Part shown: piece after piece, positions 18,096 through 27,591 of the stretch
Numbering within the stretch: the stretch's first letter is position 1
Layout: the number at the start of each line of letters is the position of its first letter
DNA from: JBDTCS01 sp039923455
GTDB taxonomy: Bacteria > Bacteroidota > Ignavibacteria > Palsa-1295
Length of the DNA stretch: 64,000 nt
Direction: 5' to 3'
NCBI GenBank assembly: GCA_039923455.1
Contig: JBDTCS010000080.1
Coordinates: forward strand, 18,240 to 82,239
Notes under the pieces: generated by a model
The model's database searches: none
Seen by the model: the letters and a program-made list of their open reading frames with translations, nothing else
Told to the model about the DNA's origin: nothing
Translations under genes and position numbers: made by a program

Positions 18096-18791
18096 TTACA
18101 ATACCAATCCGTTCGTCTCAAGTGCAGCGCCTGCCTCGTCACCTTCGGTAAGGATCTCTCCTCCGTCCGGATGGCTAGACTTTCTGTGGCGCTCTTCCTC
18201 GACATTGTAGCCGCGAACGCGGGCGTACTCGATCAGCTTGTTCCGCAAAAGCTTTCTGCCGCGGTGCAAACGTGAACGCACTGTCCCTATCGGGCAATCG
18301 ACAAACTCCGCAATCTCCTCGTAGGTGAATCCTTCGATATCGCATAGGATCACCACAGTCCGGAAGTCCTCCGGGAGAGATTCGACAGCGCGTGTCAGAT
18401 CGTCATCTAAAAGATTACGATAGAGCTTCGCCTCCATATCGTTCGGATCGGTATATTCCGAACGGATGGTGTTGTAAAAATTTTGAATGTCTTCGTAATC
18501 AACTTTATCCGGCTCTTTGCTCTCTTTGCGATAAATGTTGATGTACGAGTTCTTCATGATGCGGAATAGCCACGCCTTGCAGTTCGTGCCAGGCTCAAAC
18601 TTGTCCCAGAAACGATAGGCCTTCATGTAGGTCTCTTGTAAGAGATCGTTGGCATCGTCGGGATCACCTGTCATTCGAAGTGCGAAGTTATACAGCGCAT
18701 TAATATGCGGCATAGCTTCACGCTCGAAATCACGGTGGCGGTCCCGTATTCCCTTCTCATCCAATTGGTTCAGCATCAATCCGTAACTCAC
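18096..18791 (-). CDS. ECF RNA polymerase sigma factor, SigR/RpoE-like
   Basis: 231 aa from a GTG preceded by a good ribosome binding site (TGGAGAAGAG). Region 2 is seen in FEREAMPHINALYNFALRMTG-type sequence with DANDLLQETYMKAYRFW (core binding and -10 recognition), then CKAWLFRIMKNSYIN. Region 4 follows near residues 137-190 (LPEDFRTVVILCDIEGFTYEEIAEF and GTVRSRLHRGRKLL), the -35 helix-turn-helix. A polar C-terminal tail of about 30 residues is extra. The group resembles SigR/SigH factors controlled by zinc anti-sigma proteins; none is adjacent, but a ZAS protein gene lies at 60670. Confidence 0.92.
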   Translation of the reverse strand: MSYGLMLNQLDEKGIRDRHRDFEREAMPHINALYNFALRMTGDPDDANDLLQETYMKAYRFWDKFEPGTNCKAWLFRIMKNSYINIYRKESKEPDKVDYEDIQNFYNTIRSEYTDPNDMEAKLYRNLLDDDLTRAVESLPEDFRTVVILCDIEGFTYEEIAEFVDCPIGTVRSRLHRGRKLLRNKLIEYARVRGYNVEEERHRKSSHPDGGEILTEGDEAGAALETNGLVL

Positions 18792-19697
18792 TTGCTCTTC
18801 TCCAGCTTACCTATCATTTCCTCACCGGGGAATTTGTCCCCTATTCACCACTCGCGCCTGTAATCTATATCAGGCAGCCTTTCCACGATCACTCGAATCC
18901 CAATACTCCCGAAACCTATTCTTTTCGGCAGATTTCCACGTTTTTGCCCCTACAGACTCCCACTTACTACATATACGTACTGAGCGCTTCCTCAGATGTT
19001 CGATCTGCCGTCTTTGGCAGTCTGTCGTTGATACCGATCCAGGTGTTTAGCCTTTTACGGTATTTTGGGCTGGTTTTCGACATTCATGGAGCATGCCTGT
19101 CGAAACTCTCGACCGGGATTCTTTTTGAAGAGCCCGGATGTTGTCAAATGTCATTGCGGAAAACCTATGACCACTTAATAAGAGCGGCAAAAGTACGAAT
19201 TTTTTTGCCGTTTGGCAACTTTTTGGTCAAGATTACTTCAATTTTATTCCTAATTTCTCCATTTTCGCTCGTTCTACTCTATTTACGCCGATTTATTGTT
19301 ACAACGAGTTTCGTAGACTGTTGTATTCGTAAACTCGCCTCGGATGTTTCATACTTGTCTCACTCGCCCCGGTATACCTCACGGCAAACTTGGTACCAGT
19401 CCTTCGCCGCTTTAGTTTAAGACACGCAATCGCTATTTTCTTTCCCAGCTAGTCCGTAGTATGAGATATTATTCACGGAGTTCGAGCGCGAAACGAGATG
19501 CACTCCTATATATAACGCTTTAAAGTGCCGAGAGTCACAGCTTAGCTTTCGAAAATTTTTACGAGGTTGTTCAAATGCACCTCACAAAGCGGGATTGACA
19601 TTTTTTCCGCGTGCGTGGATTTTGGAGTAATCGATTCCAATAGAAAACTTGGGGCTCCCCTCGGGTACCTGATTAACAGAGCGACTGCTCTTAAGTT
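18792..19697. other. 906-bp divergent intergenic region without a convincing gene
   Basis: AT-rich sequence between the sigma factor and the vWA gene. A 158-codon open frame (18944-19420) begins with TTG and has Cys/Phe-rich, low-plausibility translation. Features seen: a 5-5-5 inverted repeat GGGGA-ATTTG-TCCCC at 18827-18841 just upstream of the sigma gene, a hairpin CGGCAAAA/TTTTGCCG at 19185-19210, and a TTGACA element near 19595. It may hold a long leader or a small RNA. Confidence 0.45.
19595..19624 (+). promoter_or_regulatory. Candidate promoter of the vWA gene
   Basis: TTGACA at 19595-19600 and GATTTTG at 19618-19624 are 17 bp apart. The pair fits a TTG -33 box with a weak form of the Bacteroidota -7 element TAnnTTTG, about 75 bp before the start codon. 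Confidence 0.35.
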
Positions 19698-21815
19698 ATG
19701 AATCGATACAAAACACGCACAACGAATATGAAAGCGCAACACTTCACTCCAAAACTATTTCCGCAGCACTCGAGTAACTCCACGCAGTCTGAGACTCTTA
19801 CACGTGCAAGCTCCGGCTTGATCTTTACACTATTCGCTTTATGTATGCTCTATATCGGTGTCCCACCGGTTTTGGCACAGACAGGTGCACTGCAGCTGAG
19901 CGTACACATTGCCCCAACAGGTTCGCCACTCAAGAAGGCTTACGTACGATTACTTGAGACGAACCAGTTAGCAATCACCGACGCGAACGGAATCGCTTGG
20001 ATCAGACGCATTGCACCAGGAAGCTATACAGTTGAAGTAAAGCGGAAAGGATTTGGCACGCAGCGCTTCACGACTGTCGCAATTGACGCCGGGGACACGA
20101 CGTTAATCGCAATCGCATTGGTGAGCGGACTCACCGACACGATCTGCGCGACTGCATACGCAAAGACAGATAATATTTCCCGATTTGCAATCTCGGAGAC
20201 CAACGAATCCAGTGCTGACTACGCCCCAATTGAGAAGCGTCGAGCTAACGAGAGTGGCGGTTCCGTTGTAGCAAACCGCGGATCAGTTACGGAGAGACAA
20301 CAAATACTCCGCCTAACTCCCGGGGTCATTAGCGATGACGCAACAATGGTCAGACGGTATATGCCGAATCCTGCGAGCAACGAGGAATATCATAAGCTCA
20401 ATGATAACGAATATCTTGCAGCAAGAACGAATCCACTCTCGACATTCTCGATCGACGTGGACGTCGCCTCGTACGCTAATATTCGTCGCTTCCTAACTGC
20501 CAACAGCGCACCGCCGATCGATGCAGTTCGAATCGAGGAGATGGTGAATTATTTCAAATATGATTATCCGCAACCGACCGGTAAAGATCCATGCACGATC
20601 ACGACCGAAGTTGCCGCGTGTCCATGGAACAGCGCACACTCCATTATCGGTATCGGAGTGCAAGCTCGAGAAATCGCAAAGCAAGATCTACCGCCGTCGA
20701 ATCTTGTTTTTCTGATCGATGTCTCTGGCTCGATGATGCCCGATAACAAGCTGCCGTTACTTAAGCGTGCGTTTCGGTTGCTTGTAAAGGAACTGCGCGC
20801 ACAGGATCACGTCGCGATCGTTGTCTATGCCGGCAACGCCGGACTCGTACTGCCATCGACTTCCGGTACGCAAAAAGAGAAGATCATCTCCACGCTTGAA
20901 CATCTCGAAGCTGGCGGATCGACGGCAGGCGGTGAAGGCATTCTCCTTGCGTACAAAATCGCAAAAGAAAACTTCAACGCAAATGGCAACAACCGAGTCA
21001 TCCTCGCGACTGATGGAGATTTCAACGTTGGACTTACCGGCGAAGGCGATCTTGTTCGCATGATGGAAGAGAAACGCAAAGAAGGAGTCTTCCTTTCTAT
21101 CCTTGGCGTCGGCGAAGAAAACCTGAAGGACTCTCGTATGGAGCAGATCGCAGATCAAGGAAACGGCAACTACGCGTACTTGGATAATATTCTCGAAGCG
21201 GAGAAAGTGCTCGTGACACAAATGGGTGGCACACTTTACACGATTGCAAAGGATGTTAAGATACAGGTCGAATTCAATCCTACAAAAGTCAAGGGTTATC
21301 GATTGATCGGCTATGAAGATAGAATGTTAGCAAAAGAAGATTTTAATAATGACCAGAAAGATGCCGGTGAACTTGGCTCTGGACATACCGTGACTGCACT
21401 CTATGAATTGATACCGGCGAGTTCGAAAGAGGAAGTGCCGCAGAGCTCGGTGGATTCGCTAAAGTATCAAAAACCGGAGGCGCTCCCGACGGTGAGCACG
21501 TCGAACGAGCTACTGACCGTGAAACTGCGCTACAAAGATCCTAAGGATACTGTGAGTAAGCTGATGGAGCATGTTGTCGCAAGCGCAGACGTTGCGAACA
21601 TCAACGCGGCATCGGATAATTTACGATTCAGCTGTGCGGTTGCAAGCTTTGGTATGCTTTTGAGAAATTCAGAATTCAAAGGAGATGCCACATTAAGCTC
21701 GATCAAAGCTCTCGCCGATGGTGCTCGTGGACGAGACGCCGAAGGCTATCGCGCAGAGTTCATCCAAATGCTCAAACGTTACGAACTCATTCAAAGCGAG
21801 GCTGCTGCCAAGTAG
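19698..21815 (+). CDS. YfbK-like von Willebrand factor A protein with N-terminal Ig-like domain
   Basis: 705 aa. A membrane/signal segment lies near residues 40-60. A carboxypeptidase-regulatory-like beta-sandwich follows (about 65-150; PLKKAYVRLLE, ITDANGIAWI, PGSYTVEVKRKG). Then comes the vWA core: PLSTFSIDVDVASYANIRRF, the MIDAS motif DVSGSM near residue 341, GGSTAGGEG and ATDGDFNVG. The C-terminal portion (VKIQVEFNPTKV, YRLIGYEDR, VTALYE) matches the DUF3520-type end of YfbK proteins. Function of this family is unknown; metal-dependent protein binding at the envelope is likely. An ATG at 19728 is an alternative start. Confidence 0.88.
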   Translation: MNRYKTRTTNMKAQHFTPKLFPQHSSNSTQSETLTRASSGLIFTLFALCMLYIGVPPVLAQTGALQLSVHIAPTGSPLKKAYVRLLETNQLAITDANGIAWIRRIAPGSYTVEVKRKGFGTQRFTTVAIDAGDTTLIAIALVSGLTDTICATAYAKTDNISRFAISETNESSADYAPIEKRRANESGGSVVANRGSVTERQQILRLTPGVISDDATMVRRYMPNPASNEEYHKLNDNEYLAARTNPLSTFSIDVDVASYANIRRFLTANSAPPIDAVRIEEMVNYFKYDYPQPTGKDPCTITTEVAACPWNSAHSIIGIGVQAREIAKQDLPPSNLVFLIDVSGSMMPDNKLPLLKRAFRLLVKELRAQDHVAIVVYAGNAGLVLPSTSGTQKEKIISTLEHLEAGGSTAGGEGILLAYKIAKENFNANGNNRVILATDGDFNVGLTGEGDLVRMMEEKRKEGVFLSILGVGEENLKDSRMEQIADQGNGNYAYLDNILEAEKVLVTQMGGTLYTIAKDVKIQVEFNPTKVKGYRLIGYEDRMLAKEDFNNDQKDAGELGSGHTVTALYELIPASSKEEVPQSSVDSLKYQKPEALPTVSTSNELLTVKLRYKDPKDTVSKLMEHVVASADVANINAASDNLRFSCAVASFGMLLRNSEFKGDATLSSIKALADGARGRDAEGYRAEFIQMLKRYELIQSEAAAK

Positions 21816-21838
21816 CAAACGCTGGTAAGCCATCTTAG

Positions 21839-21881
21839 AATAGGACGGATAGGTCAGATAAGACCGATCCGTCCTATTTTT
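21839..21881 (+). terminator. Terminator after the vWA gene
   Basis: A 12-bp outer stem (AATAGGACGGAT / ATCCGTCCTATT) plus an inner GGTC/GACC stem runs into a TTTTT tract, 24 bp past the stop. Confidence 0.9.
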
Positions 21882-21997
21882 GGTAGGGCACAAATCCATC
21901 CCCTTTGCATCTTCGGAATCAATTTTCTTAGCGGCCCTGTTGCCAAATTAGAAGAAAGTTCGATATTCCGGTCACATTGTTTTTTGGGGTAACTCTT

Positions 21998-22702
21998 ATG
22001 CTGAAGAAACCAATCGTAATTATCGCGCTCGCTTTGTGCTGCACCGCGTTTCAATCGTGCACTTCGCTTGTGTACAGTCCGTTTTTGCATTTGCCTGCGG
22101 CCCCAATTCGACACGGGCAAGTTTCGATATCGGGCGATGGGAGCGCACTACCATACGCTGATAACTCGGGTGCTATCAGCGGAGTTGAGGGACGCATGAC
22201 CTATGGAGTCACCGATCATTTTTCTATCTCAGGAGCGGCGTGGGTCAGGACAGACCATCTCGCGCCGTTTTATCTCGACGGAACATCCCTCGATGGCATC
22301 ATCACACTCACTCATCCCGAGACGACATTCCGAATGGAGGACTACACTCCAGAAACATTTAGTCGATTCGATTTCGCGATCGTTCCAAGAGCGATGAGTC
22401 TCTATGGTGGAAACGAACTCGGTCTCGTCGGAAGTGTTAGTGGCGCACTCTGGATGCCCTCCTTCTGGGTGTTTCGCCCCTATGTTGCAACCGGTGCGAT
22501 TGGGGGTCAAGTGGTAGCAACTAGACAATACGGTGGCACTGGATACGGTTACGGAATGATCAACAATATTGGACTGACTACAACGCTGAATACACATTGG
22601 AGCGTCAACGCCGAGCTTGCAAACCCAATCATCTGGACAACGCAATCAAAACTGCTCCATTCTCAGTTTGTACCGAGCTTGTCGTTCAACTACGCATTTT
22701 GA
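21998..22702 (+). CDS. Lipoprotein with beta-barrel-like pattern
   Basis: 234 aa from the ATG at 21998, preceded by GGGGT; a TTG at 21977 is an alternative. The signal ends in a lipobox-like FQSC. The rest alternates short beta-strands with Gly/aromatic residues (YGVTDHFSISGAAWV) and ends in FNYAF, like outer-membrane barrels, an unusual combination with lipidation. No family recognised. Confidence 0.65.
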   Translation: MLKKPIVIIALALCCTAFQSCTSLVYSPFLHLPAAPIRHGQVSISGDGSALPYADNSGAISGVEGRMTYGVTDHFSISGAAWVRTDHLAPFYLDGTSLDGIITLTHPETTFRMEDYTPETFSRFDFAIVPRAMSLYGGNELGLVGSVSGALWMPSFWVFRPYVATGAIGGQVVATRQYGGTGYGYGMINNIGLTTTLNTHWSVNAELANPIIWTTQSKLLHSQFVPSLSFNYAF

Positions 22703-22728
22703 TCTGCTCCAGAAAAAATCTGTGAAGG

Positions 22729-23958
22729 TCACTTCGCAAATTTGGCGATGAACAACTTGCCGGAAGTTGTCTGAAGCCTGACGAAATACGCACCGCTTGA
22801 CAACCGAGAAATATCAAGAGCCTGCGTTGGATTCGCACCGCTGACATTTAAGATGATTCTTCCTTCTGCGTCGAGAATCTCGACATTGCGAGTGATCTCT
22901 GAAGCATCTGCAAGATTTGTGTAGATCCTTTCCTGAGCAGGATTCGGATAGAGCGTGAGACCATTTTCGATCGCGATGTTTTCTGCAACTCCATTTCCAG
23001 TATAGGTTACCACCTTGCCAATCGGAGTGTTGTGACCGGATTGCGGTCCGGTATTTCCTGCTGGTAATGTTCCATAGTACGTCGCACCGAGCGTGTACGG
23101 ATAGGTCGCTTTTAAGTTTGAATCGATTGTCGTGAAATAAGCATAGGTGCCATTTGGATAATCTGGTGTGACGCAGAATCTTCCGTTGTGTTCATCGAGA
23201 TCACCTGAGGTGCTATCGAAAGAAAAATCCTCAATGTAATACCCGAGTGGATATGTCGTTGAAATCGCTGGGCCATTTTGTGCTCCCGTTAATTGCGTGC
23301 CATCCGGAAGTGAACTACGGTCCGTAATAGTACGCAGCTTGAATCCTGAGTTCATTCGCTTGATACCTCCCGAACCGTTCTTCTCTGCAAACCCATACGC
23401 GCCATAGATCGGAAATCCATCGAATGCGAAACCAATGATCGGCGAGTGATGCGTGCTATCAGTCTCGTCATAGAGGCATCGCGGACTCAGGTGATGATGA
23501 TACTCCCCGTTCGGAGCAGGATGTCCGAGACACGAATCGAAGGATGCCCCTTCGACCAGAATCGCATTCTGATTCCAAACCCCTTGATTGTTGTAGCTTC
23601 GCGCGTCCTTTGCATTAAAAAGGCTGACACCATTCGTCCAAACACCCACGTGCCCAAGCGGTGTTGCGATCTTCCCGCTCCCCTTTTGTGGTGAGCGAGT
23701 GATCTTGAATTCGAAATTTTGATTTGCAGGAATGTTCGGATTGCCGTTCCACGGTCCGATATCATAACCGGGAATGCATGAGCAAGTCACATAGACATCC
23801 GAATCACTGTACTGCACTTGCTGCACATTCGTCGGAAGTGCGTGATACCCGGTAGCGTGTGTCGTGTTGATGATCCAATGCGTGACGACCGGCGTCACTT
23901 GAGCATTTGAAACAGAAGCAGAAAATAGTGTGATGAGGAGTAGAGCAATTTTCTTCAT
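22729..23958 (-). CDS. Secreted YHYH-domain protein with T9SS sorting domain
   Basis: 409 aa from the ATG at 23958, which starts a clear signal peptide ending at SVSNAQ; the frame extends to 24048 without support. The YHYH domain is seen in GEYHHHLSPRCLYDE and HHSPIIGFAFDGFPIYGAYGF-like sequence around the middle. The last 75 residues form a type A Por/T9SS sorting domain (LYPNPAQERIY, VEILDAEGRI, LSSGAYFVRL, KLFIAKFAK). The protein should cross the outer membrane by the type IX system. The YHYH domain has no assigned chemistry. Confidence 0.88.
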   Translation of the reverse strand: MKKIALLLITLFSASVSNAQVTPVVTHWIINTTHATGYHALPTNVQQVQYSDSDVYVTCSCIPGYDIGPWNGNPNIPANQNFEFKITRSPQKGSGKIATPLGHVGVWTNGVSLFNAKDARSYNNQGVWNQNAILVEGASFDSCLGHPAPNGEYHHHLSPRCLYDETDSTHHSPIIGFAFDGFPIYGAYGFAEKNGSGGIKRMNSGFKLRTITDRSSLPDGTQLTGAQNGPAISTTYPLGYYIEDFSFDSTSGDLDEHNGRFCVTPDYPNGTYAYFTTIDSNLKATYPYTLGATYYGTLPAGNTGPQSGHNTPIGKVVTYTGNGVAENIAIENGLTLYPNPAQERIYTNLADASEITRNVEILDAEGRIILNVSGANPTQALDISRLSSGAYFVRLQTTSGKLFIAKFAK

Positions 23959-24060
23959 AAATACAATAACCTGTTTACTTCGGAGCGTGCAAAGCACAAG
24001 TCTGATAACCTGTGGTTCAAATATAAAACGGAAAATTGTTCGGGACACGACGCAGTGGAT

Positions 24061-25470
24061 CTACACTCCGACTTTGCGATGCTTTATGCCGACTTCGCGA
24101 CAGGAGTGATCGCTGGGTAGAAACTTTCCTGGGTTTAGCAAACCGTTCGGATTGAACACTTCGCGCACAGCTCTCATCATATCGATATCGACCGGCGCGA
24201 ACATCCAGCCGAGCGCTTCCTGTTTTTCGATTCCAACTCCGTGCTCGCCCGTGATAGAGCCGCCCTGTGCAATGCAGAGTTTAAGGATCTCCGCGCTCGC
24301 TGCGAGGACTGCTGTCACTTGCGCCGGATCGCGCTCATCGTATAAAATCGCGGGATGCAGATTGCCATCTCCGGCATGAAAAATATTCGCGATACGAAGC
24401 GAATAGCGCTTGCCTATCTCTGCGATTTTTTCTAAGACATCGGGCAAGGTGTGCCGCGGTATTACACCGTCCTGTGTGTAGTAACTTGGGCTAAGCCTTC
24501 CGAGCGCTCCGAATGCTCGCTTGCGTGCTTTCCAAAGTGCGTCCCGCTCCTTCTCGTCCTTGGCTCGACGAATGCTTTTTACTCCAAGCCGTTCAGCATG
24601 TTCGATGACTTGCGAAGTAAGACGCTCGATGGAATGTTTACGACCATCGAGCTCGACGATCAGCAGTGCGCCGGCATCAAGCGGGAAGCCCAAATGGAAA
24701 GCAGCTTCGAGTGCGCCGAGCACTTCGCGATCGATCATCTCAAGCGCAGCCGGCACGATACCGGACTCAATGATCGCCGAGACTGTTTCCGAAGCCTGCC
24801 GTGGAGTCTCAAATTCCATCAGGAGCGTCACGACGGCTTCTGGAATTTGAAGGAGGCGAACGCGGGCTTCGGTTACAATTCCGAGCGTCCCCTCTGAGCC
24901 GATAAGCAGTGAGAAGAGCGCAGCGTTATGCTCGCCATCTACTATTCGAAGTTCGCCATTCGGAAAAAGTACTTCGAGTTCGAGAATGTGTTCGGCTGTA
25001 GCGCCATATTTTAGGCAATGCGGTCCCCCTGCATTCTCCGCTATATTCCCACCAATCGTACAAGCTGCACCACTTGAAGGATCCGGGGCGAAATAGAGTC
25101 CGTAAGGCTTAGCCGCACGTGAAAGATGTGTGTTGACTACACCCGGCTCGACACGTGCCGAGAGATTCTCCCGATCGATCTCAAGAATCTTATTCAGGCG
25201 AGTGGTGACAAGCAGGACAGTGTTTTCCGCGACCGCAAGTGCTCCGCCACTCAAACCTGTTCCAGCACCTCGTGTAACAATCGGTAGTTTATGCTGAAGG
25301 CAAATTCGCGCTGCGGCTATGAGTTCAGCTTTCGTCTCGGGAATCAGTACAAGCGATGGAGAGAATTTTTCGAGCGTTACTCCATCGGCATCGTATGTGA
25401 GTCGATCGGCCTCGCGCCAAAGAATGCGCTCCGGTTTTAAGATACTTGCAAAGATCGCTCGATCGATCAT
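24061..25470 (-). CDS. glcD: FAD-binding glycolate/lactate oxidase subunit, GlcD family
   Basis: 469 aa cytoplasmic flavoprotein of the VAO/PCMH fold that oxidises a 2-hydroxy acid such as glycolate or D-lactate. FAD-binding motifs: TRGAGTGLSGGALA near residue 65 and GGNIAENAGGPHCLKYG near 145. The C-terminal substrate domain has NIFHAGDGNLHP and SITGEHGVGIEK with its metal/substrate His residues. Length is normal. No glcE or glcF lies next to it; the nearest Fe-S partner candidate is at 38160. It precedes no gene in its operon except possibly the upstream PAP2 gene 10 bp away. Confidence 0.88.
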   Translation of the reverse strand: MIDRAIFASILKPERILWREADRLTYDADGVTLEKFSPSLVLIPETKAELIAAARICLQHKLPIVTRGAGTGLSGGALAVAENTVLLVTTRLNKILEIDRENLSARVEPGVVNTHLSRAAKPYGLYFAPDPSSGAACTIGGNIAENAGGPHCLKYGATAEHILELEVLFPNGELRIVDGEHNAALFSLLIGSEGTLGIVTEARVRLLQIPEAVVTLLMEFETPRQASETVSAIIESGIVPAALEMIDREVLGALEAAFHLGFPLDAGALLIVELDGRKHSIERLTSQVIEHAERLGVKSIRRAKDEKERDALWKARKRAFGALGRLSPSYYTQDGVIPRHTLPDVLEKIAEIGKRYSLRIANIFHAGDGNLHPAILYDERDPAQVTAVLAASAEILKLCIAQGGSITGEHGVGIEKQEALGWMFAPVDIDMMRAVREVFNPNGLLNPGKFLPSDHSCREVGIKHRKVGV

Positions 25471-25479
25471 ATCAGAAGG

Positions 25480-26616
25480 CTACCGTGCTGATGGATCCAT
25501 GACACACTTTTGTCGAAGTGCCCACGCGCGTACTCGCATGACCTTCGACTCGACAAATTCCCACGTGTAGAGTGTAACGATCGCAAATAGCGCCCCGCCG
25601 ATCACATCGATCACGTAATGATAGCGAAGATAAACCGTCGAGAATATCAGGCTAAGTCCGAGCACCAAGATCACCCAGCGTATCCTCGCTTTGAATTTGA
25701 ATGCCAACAGCATCGTCAGGACTGTGATATCCACGTGACCGCTTGGGAAAGCATCGCGAGTAACATTGGTGAGGATCGTCGTCATCGGCATCGTCTTATC
25801 GATGTTCTCCCCGCTATTTAAAATGTAGCGGAACACATCCGTCAGATAAAACCCCGGCAATTCGTTGGAAAGATTCGAAAAATCATGCAGCGTGAATCGT
25901 GGACCGATCGCTGGCAGAAAAAGGTAGCCAACGTACGATAGGAAAAAACCGTAAACGATAATAAAGCGAAGGTCCTGAAGGTCGTCCGACTCTTTATCGT
26001 TAAAGTGATGCTCCGGATTTTCTTTGACGTTCCGTCGATAGAGTTCAATCGCAAGCGCAACCGGAAGGAGATAGAACAGAAAATAGGTAAACTGCAAATA
26101 CTCCGTTAGGATCGGACTCGTGCTAAAATGTGCGAAGAGCCATCGCGTCGGATCGTTACCATTAAAGAGCAGCCGATCAACATAAATCAATGTCGAATCG
26201 TAATCATGACCGTGTAAGGAGAAGGAGAGCTTCTCGGTGGTCTTGAAGAGTAACGGTATGAGGAGTCCGAAATAAAACGCGTGTACGAGTTGCATTGCTT
26301 CAGTCGCAATACGCGCACGCAAGGAATTGATGACGAGGACAAACGCTAAAGCGATCGCGCTATTGCGAAGTACTAAGTCCCACTCGGTGACTCTTCCCGA
26401 GCCGAGCACTGTGACGACAAGCAGAAAACAAATGTAACCGATTGCGAAAACATCGACCGATGTCATCGCTTCGATGACTGGCAAAAATCCCTTCTGTGAT
26501 CTTGGCGCTTCCGGAGGAACGGACATTCGAATACTGCCGCTGTTAGCCGAACGGGATGAGACACTCCCACTTGCTTGCGTTGGCTCGTTCACAATGTCCT
26601 TCTTATCAATCTGCAT
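25480..26616 (-). CDS. PAP2-superfamily membrane phosphatase/phosphotransferase
   Basis: 378 aa integral membrane protein. About eight membrane segments are visible. PAP2 active-site motifs: RDAFPSGHVDIT (PSGH) and STVYLRYHYVIDVIGG, the catalytic His motif, near residues 290-345; the upstream KxxxxxxRP motif is less clear. This arrangement resembles inositol-phosphotransferase-like PAP2 proteins, so the substrate is likely a lipid phosphate or phosphoinositide. It lies 10 bp upstream of glcD and 33 bp after rsmA on the same strand, suggesting one transcript. Confidence 0.84.
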   Translation of the reverse strand: MQIDKKDIVNEPTQASGSVSSRSANSGSIRMSVPPEAPRSQKGFLPVIEAMTSVDVFAIGYICFLLVVTVLGSGRVTEWDLVLRNSAIALAFVLVINSLRARIATEAMQLVHAFYFGLLIPLLFKTTEKLSFSLHGHDYDSTLIYVDRLLFNGNDPTRWLFAHFSTSPILTEYLQFTYFLFYLLPVALAIELYRRNVKENPEHHFNDKESDDLQDLRFIIVYGFFLSYVGYLFLPAIGPRFTLHDFSNLSNELPGFYLTDVFRYILNSGENIDKTMPMTTILTNVTRDAFPSGHVDITVLTMLLAFKFKARIRWVILVLGLSLIFSTVYLRYHYVIDVIGGALFAIVTLYTWEFVESKVMRVRAWALRQKCVMDPSAR

Positions 26617-26649
26617 CTTGACGGGTTAACTGCCTCGGAACACACTTGA

Positions 26650-27489
26650 TTATGCGGTAGGTAAACCATGCGAGAGCGAAAAGAGGTCGATTAATTCGGG
26701 AATCGTGAGCTCCTCTGCCCGCTGTTTCAGATAAATTGCTCCCACGGCCTGAGCTCCCAGACCTTCGATCGCCTCCGTTGAGACCAGGCCTTTCAAATTA
26801 TTCCGGATCGTCTTTCGGCGCATTCGAAATAACTGACGCACGAACGTCTGAAAATTTCCATCCACGAATCCTTGTGGACGCTCGATTCCCGTTCGGGCAA
26901 AATAACCCCGCTCCAGATCGATCCGGACCACTGCCGAATCCACTTTTGGAGCAGGTCGAAAGCTTCCGGCTTTGACTTTAAAGAGAAACTCGACCTCACC
27001 GAAAAAATTTGCGAGCACCGTGGGAATCCCATACTCCTTTGTTCTCGGTTTGGCACCGAGACGCTCGCCGACTTCGAGTTGCACGAGGAGCACAGCATCT
27101 TTGACGACCTCGCGTGCTTCGAGAAGTTTAAATAGGATCGGGGAGGTAATGTAGTACGGAATATTTCCGATTACTCGGATCTTCTCGCCGGCATTCGCCG
27201 AATATTTTGCTAAATCAACCTGCAAAAAATCTTCTTCGACTATTACGAACCTGTCCCCTTCGCCTTCAAACATCGTGCGCAATTCGGGGACGGCACGCTC
27301 GTCGAGTTCGAAAGCAGTAAGTTGCTTTAATGGAGTCCGAAGCAGCGCTGTCGTGAGCAATCCTGTCCCGGGCCCGATCTCGATAAACGAATCACCCGGC
27401 TTAACAGCGGCTGCCTTAACGATCCGGTGATGGATCGCTGGGTCGATCAGGAAATGCTGCCCAAGTGATTTACGTGCGGCCAGTTGCAT
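26650..27489 (-). CDS. rsmA: 16S rRNA dimethyladenosine transferase RsmA (KsgA)
   Basis: 279 aa from the ATG at 27489, giving the usual start MQLAARKSLGQHFL; the frame extends ten codons upstream. It dimethylates two adjacent adenines in helix 45 of 16S rRNA using SAM. Motifs: SLGQHFLID, SAM site FIEIGPGTGLLT, acidic FELDERAV, and the catalytic GNIPYYIT. C-terminal helical domain ends LIDLFS. Length normal. Confidence 0.96.
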   Translation of the reverse strand: MQLAARKSLGQHFLIDPAIHHRIVKAAAVKPGDSFIEIGPGTGLLTTALLRTPLKQLTAFELDERAVPELRTMFEGEGDRFVIVEEDFLQVDLAKYSANAGEKIRVIGNIPYYITSPILFKLLEAREVVKDAVLLVQLEVGERLGAKPRTKEYGIPTVLANFFGEVEFLFKVKAGSFRPAPKVDSAVVRIDLERGYFARTGIERPQGFVDGNFQTFVRQLFRMRRKTIRNNLKGLVSTEAIEGLGAQAVGAIYLKQRAEELTIPELIDLFSLSHGLPTA

Positions 27490-27515
27490 AGTGAATGCCA
27501 GTTGGATTAGTGAAT

Positions 27516-27558
27516 GCAAAGATACCGCGCAAAGTGTGACGGTCGGCGGTATCTTTGC
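27516..27558. promoter_or_regulatory. 12-bp inverted repeat in a divergent promoter region
   Basis: GCAAAGATACCG (27516-27527) and CGGTATCTTTGC (27547-27558) are perfect inverted copies 19 bp apart. Each arm carries TATCTTTG reading outwards, which fits the Bacteroidota -7 element TAnnTTTG, toward rsmA on one side and the Ntn hydrolase on the other. No clear -33 box is seen. Confidence 0.5.
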
Positions 27559-27591
27559 AAGAGATATCTGGACACATTTATTATTTTTCGA

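Noticed and set aside
19185..19210. CGGCAAAA/TTTTGCCG hairpin as a terminator
   Set aside because: No adjacent gene end in either direction, so its role is undefined.
18944..19420. 158-codon open frame in the long leader
   Set aside because: TTG start, Cys/Phe-rich and unlike neighbouring codon use; treated as non-coding.
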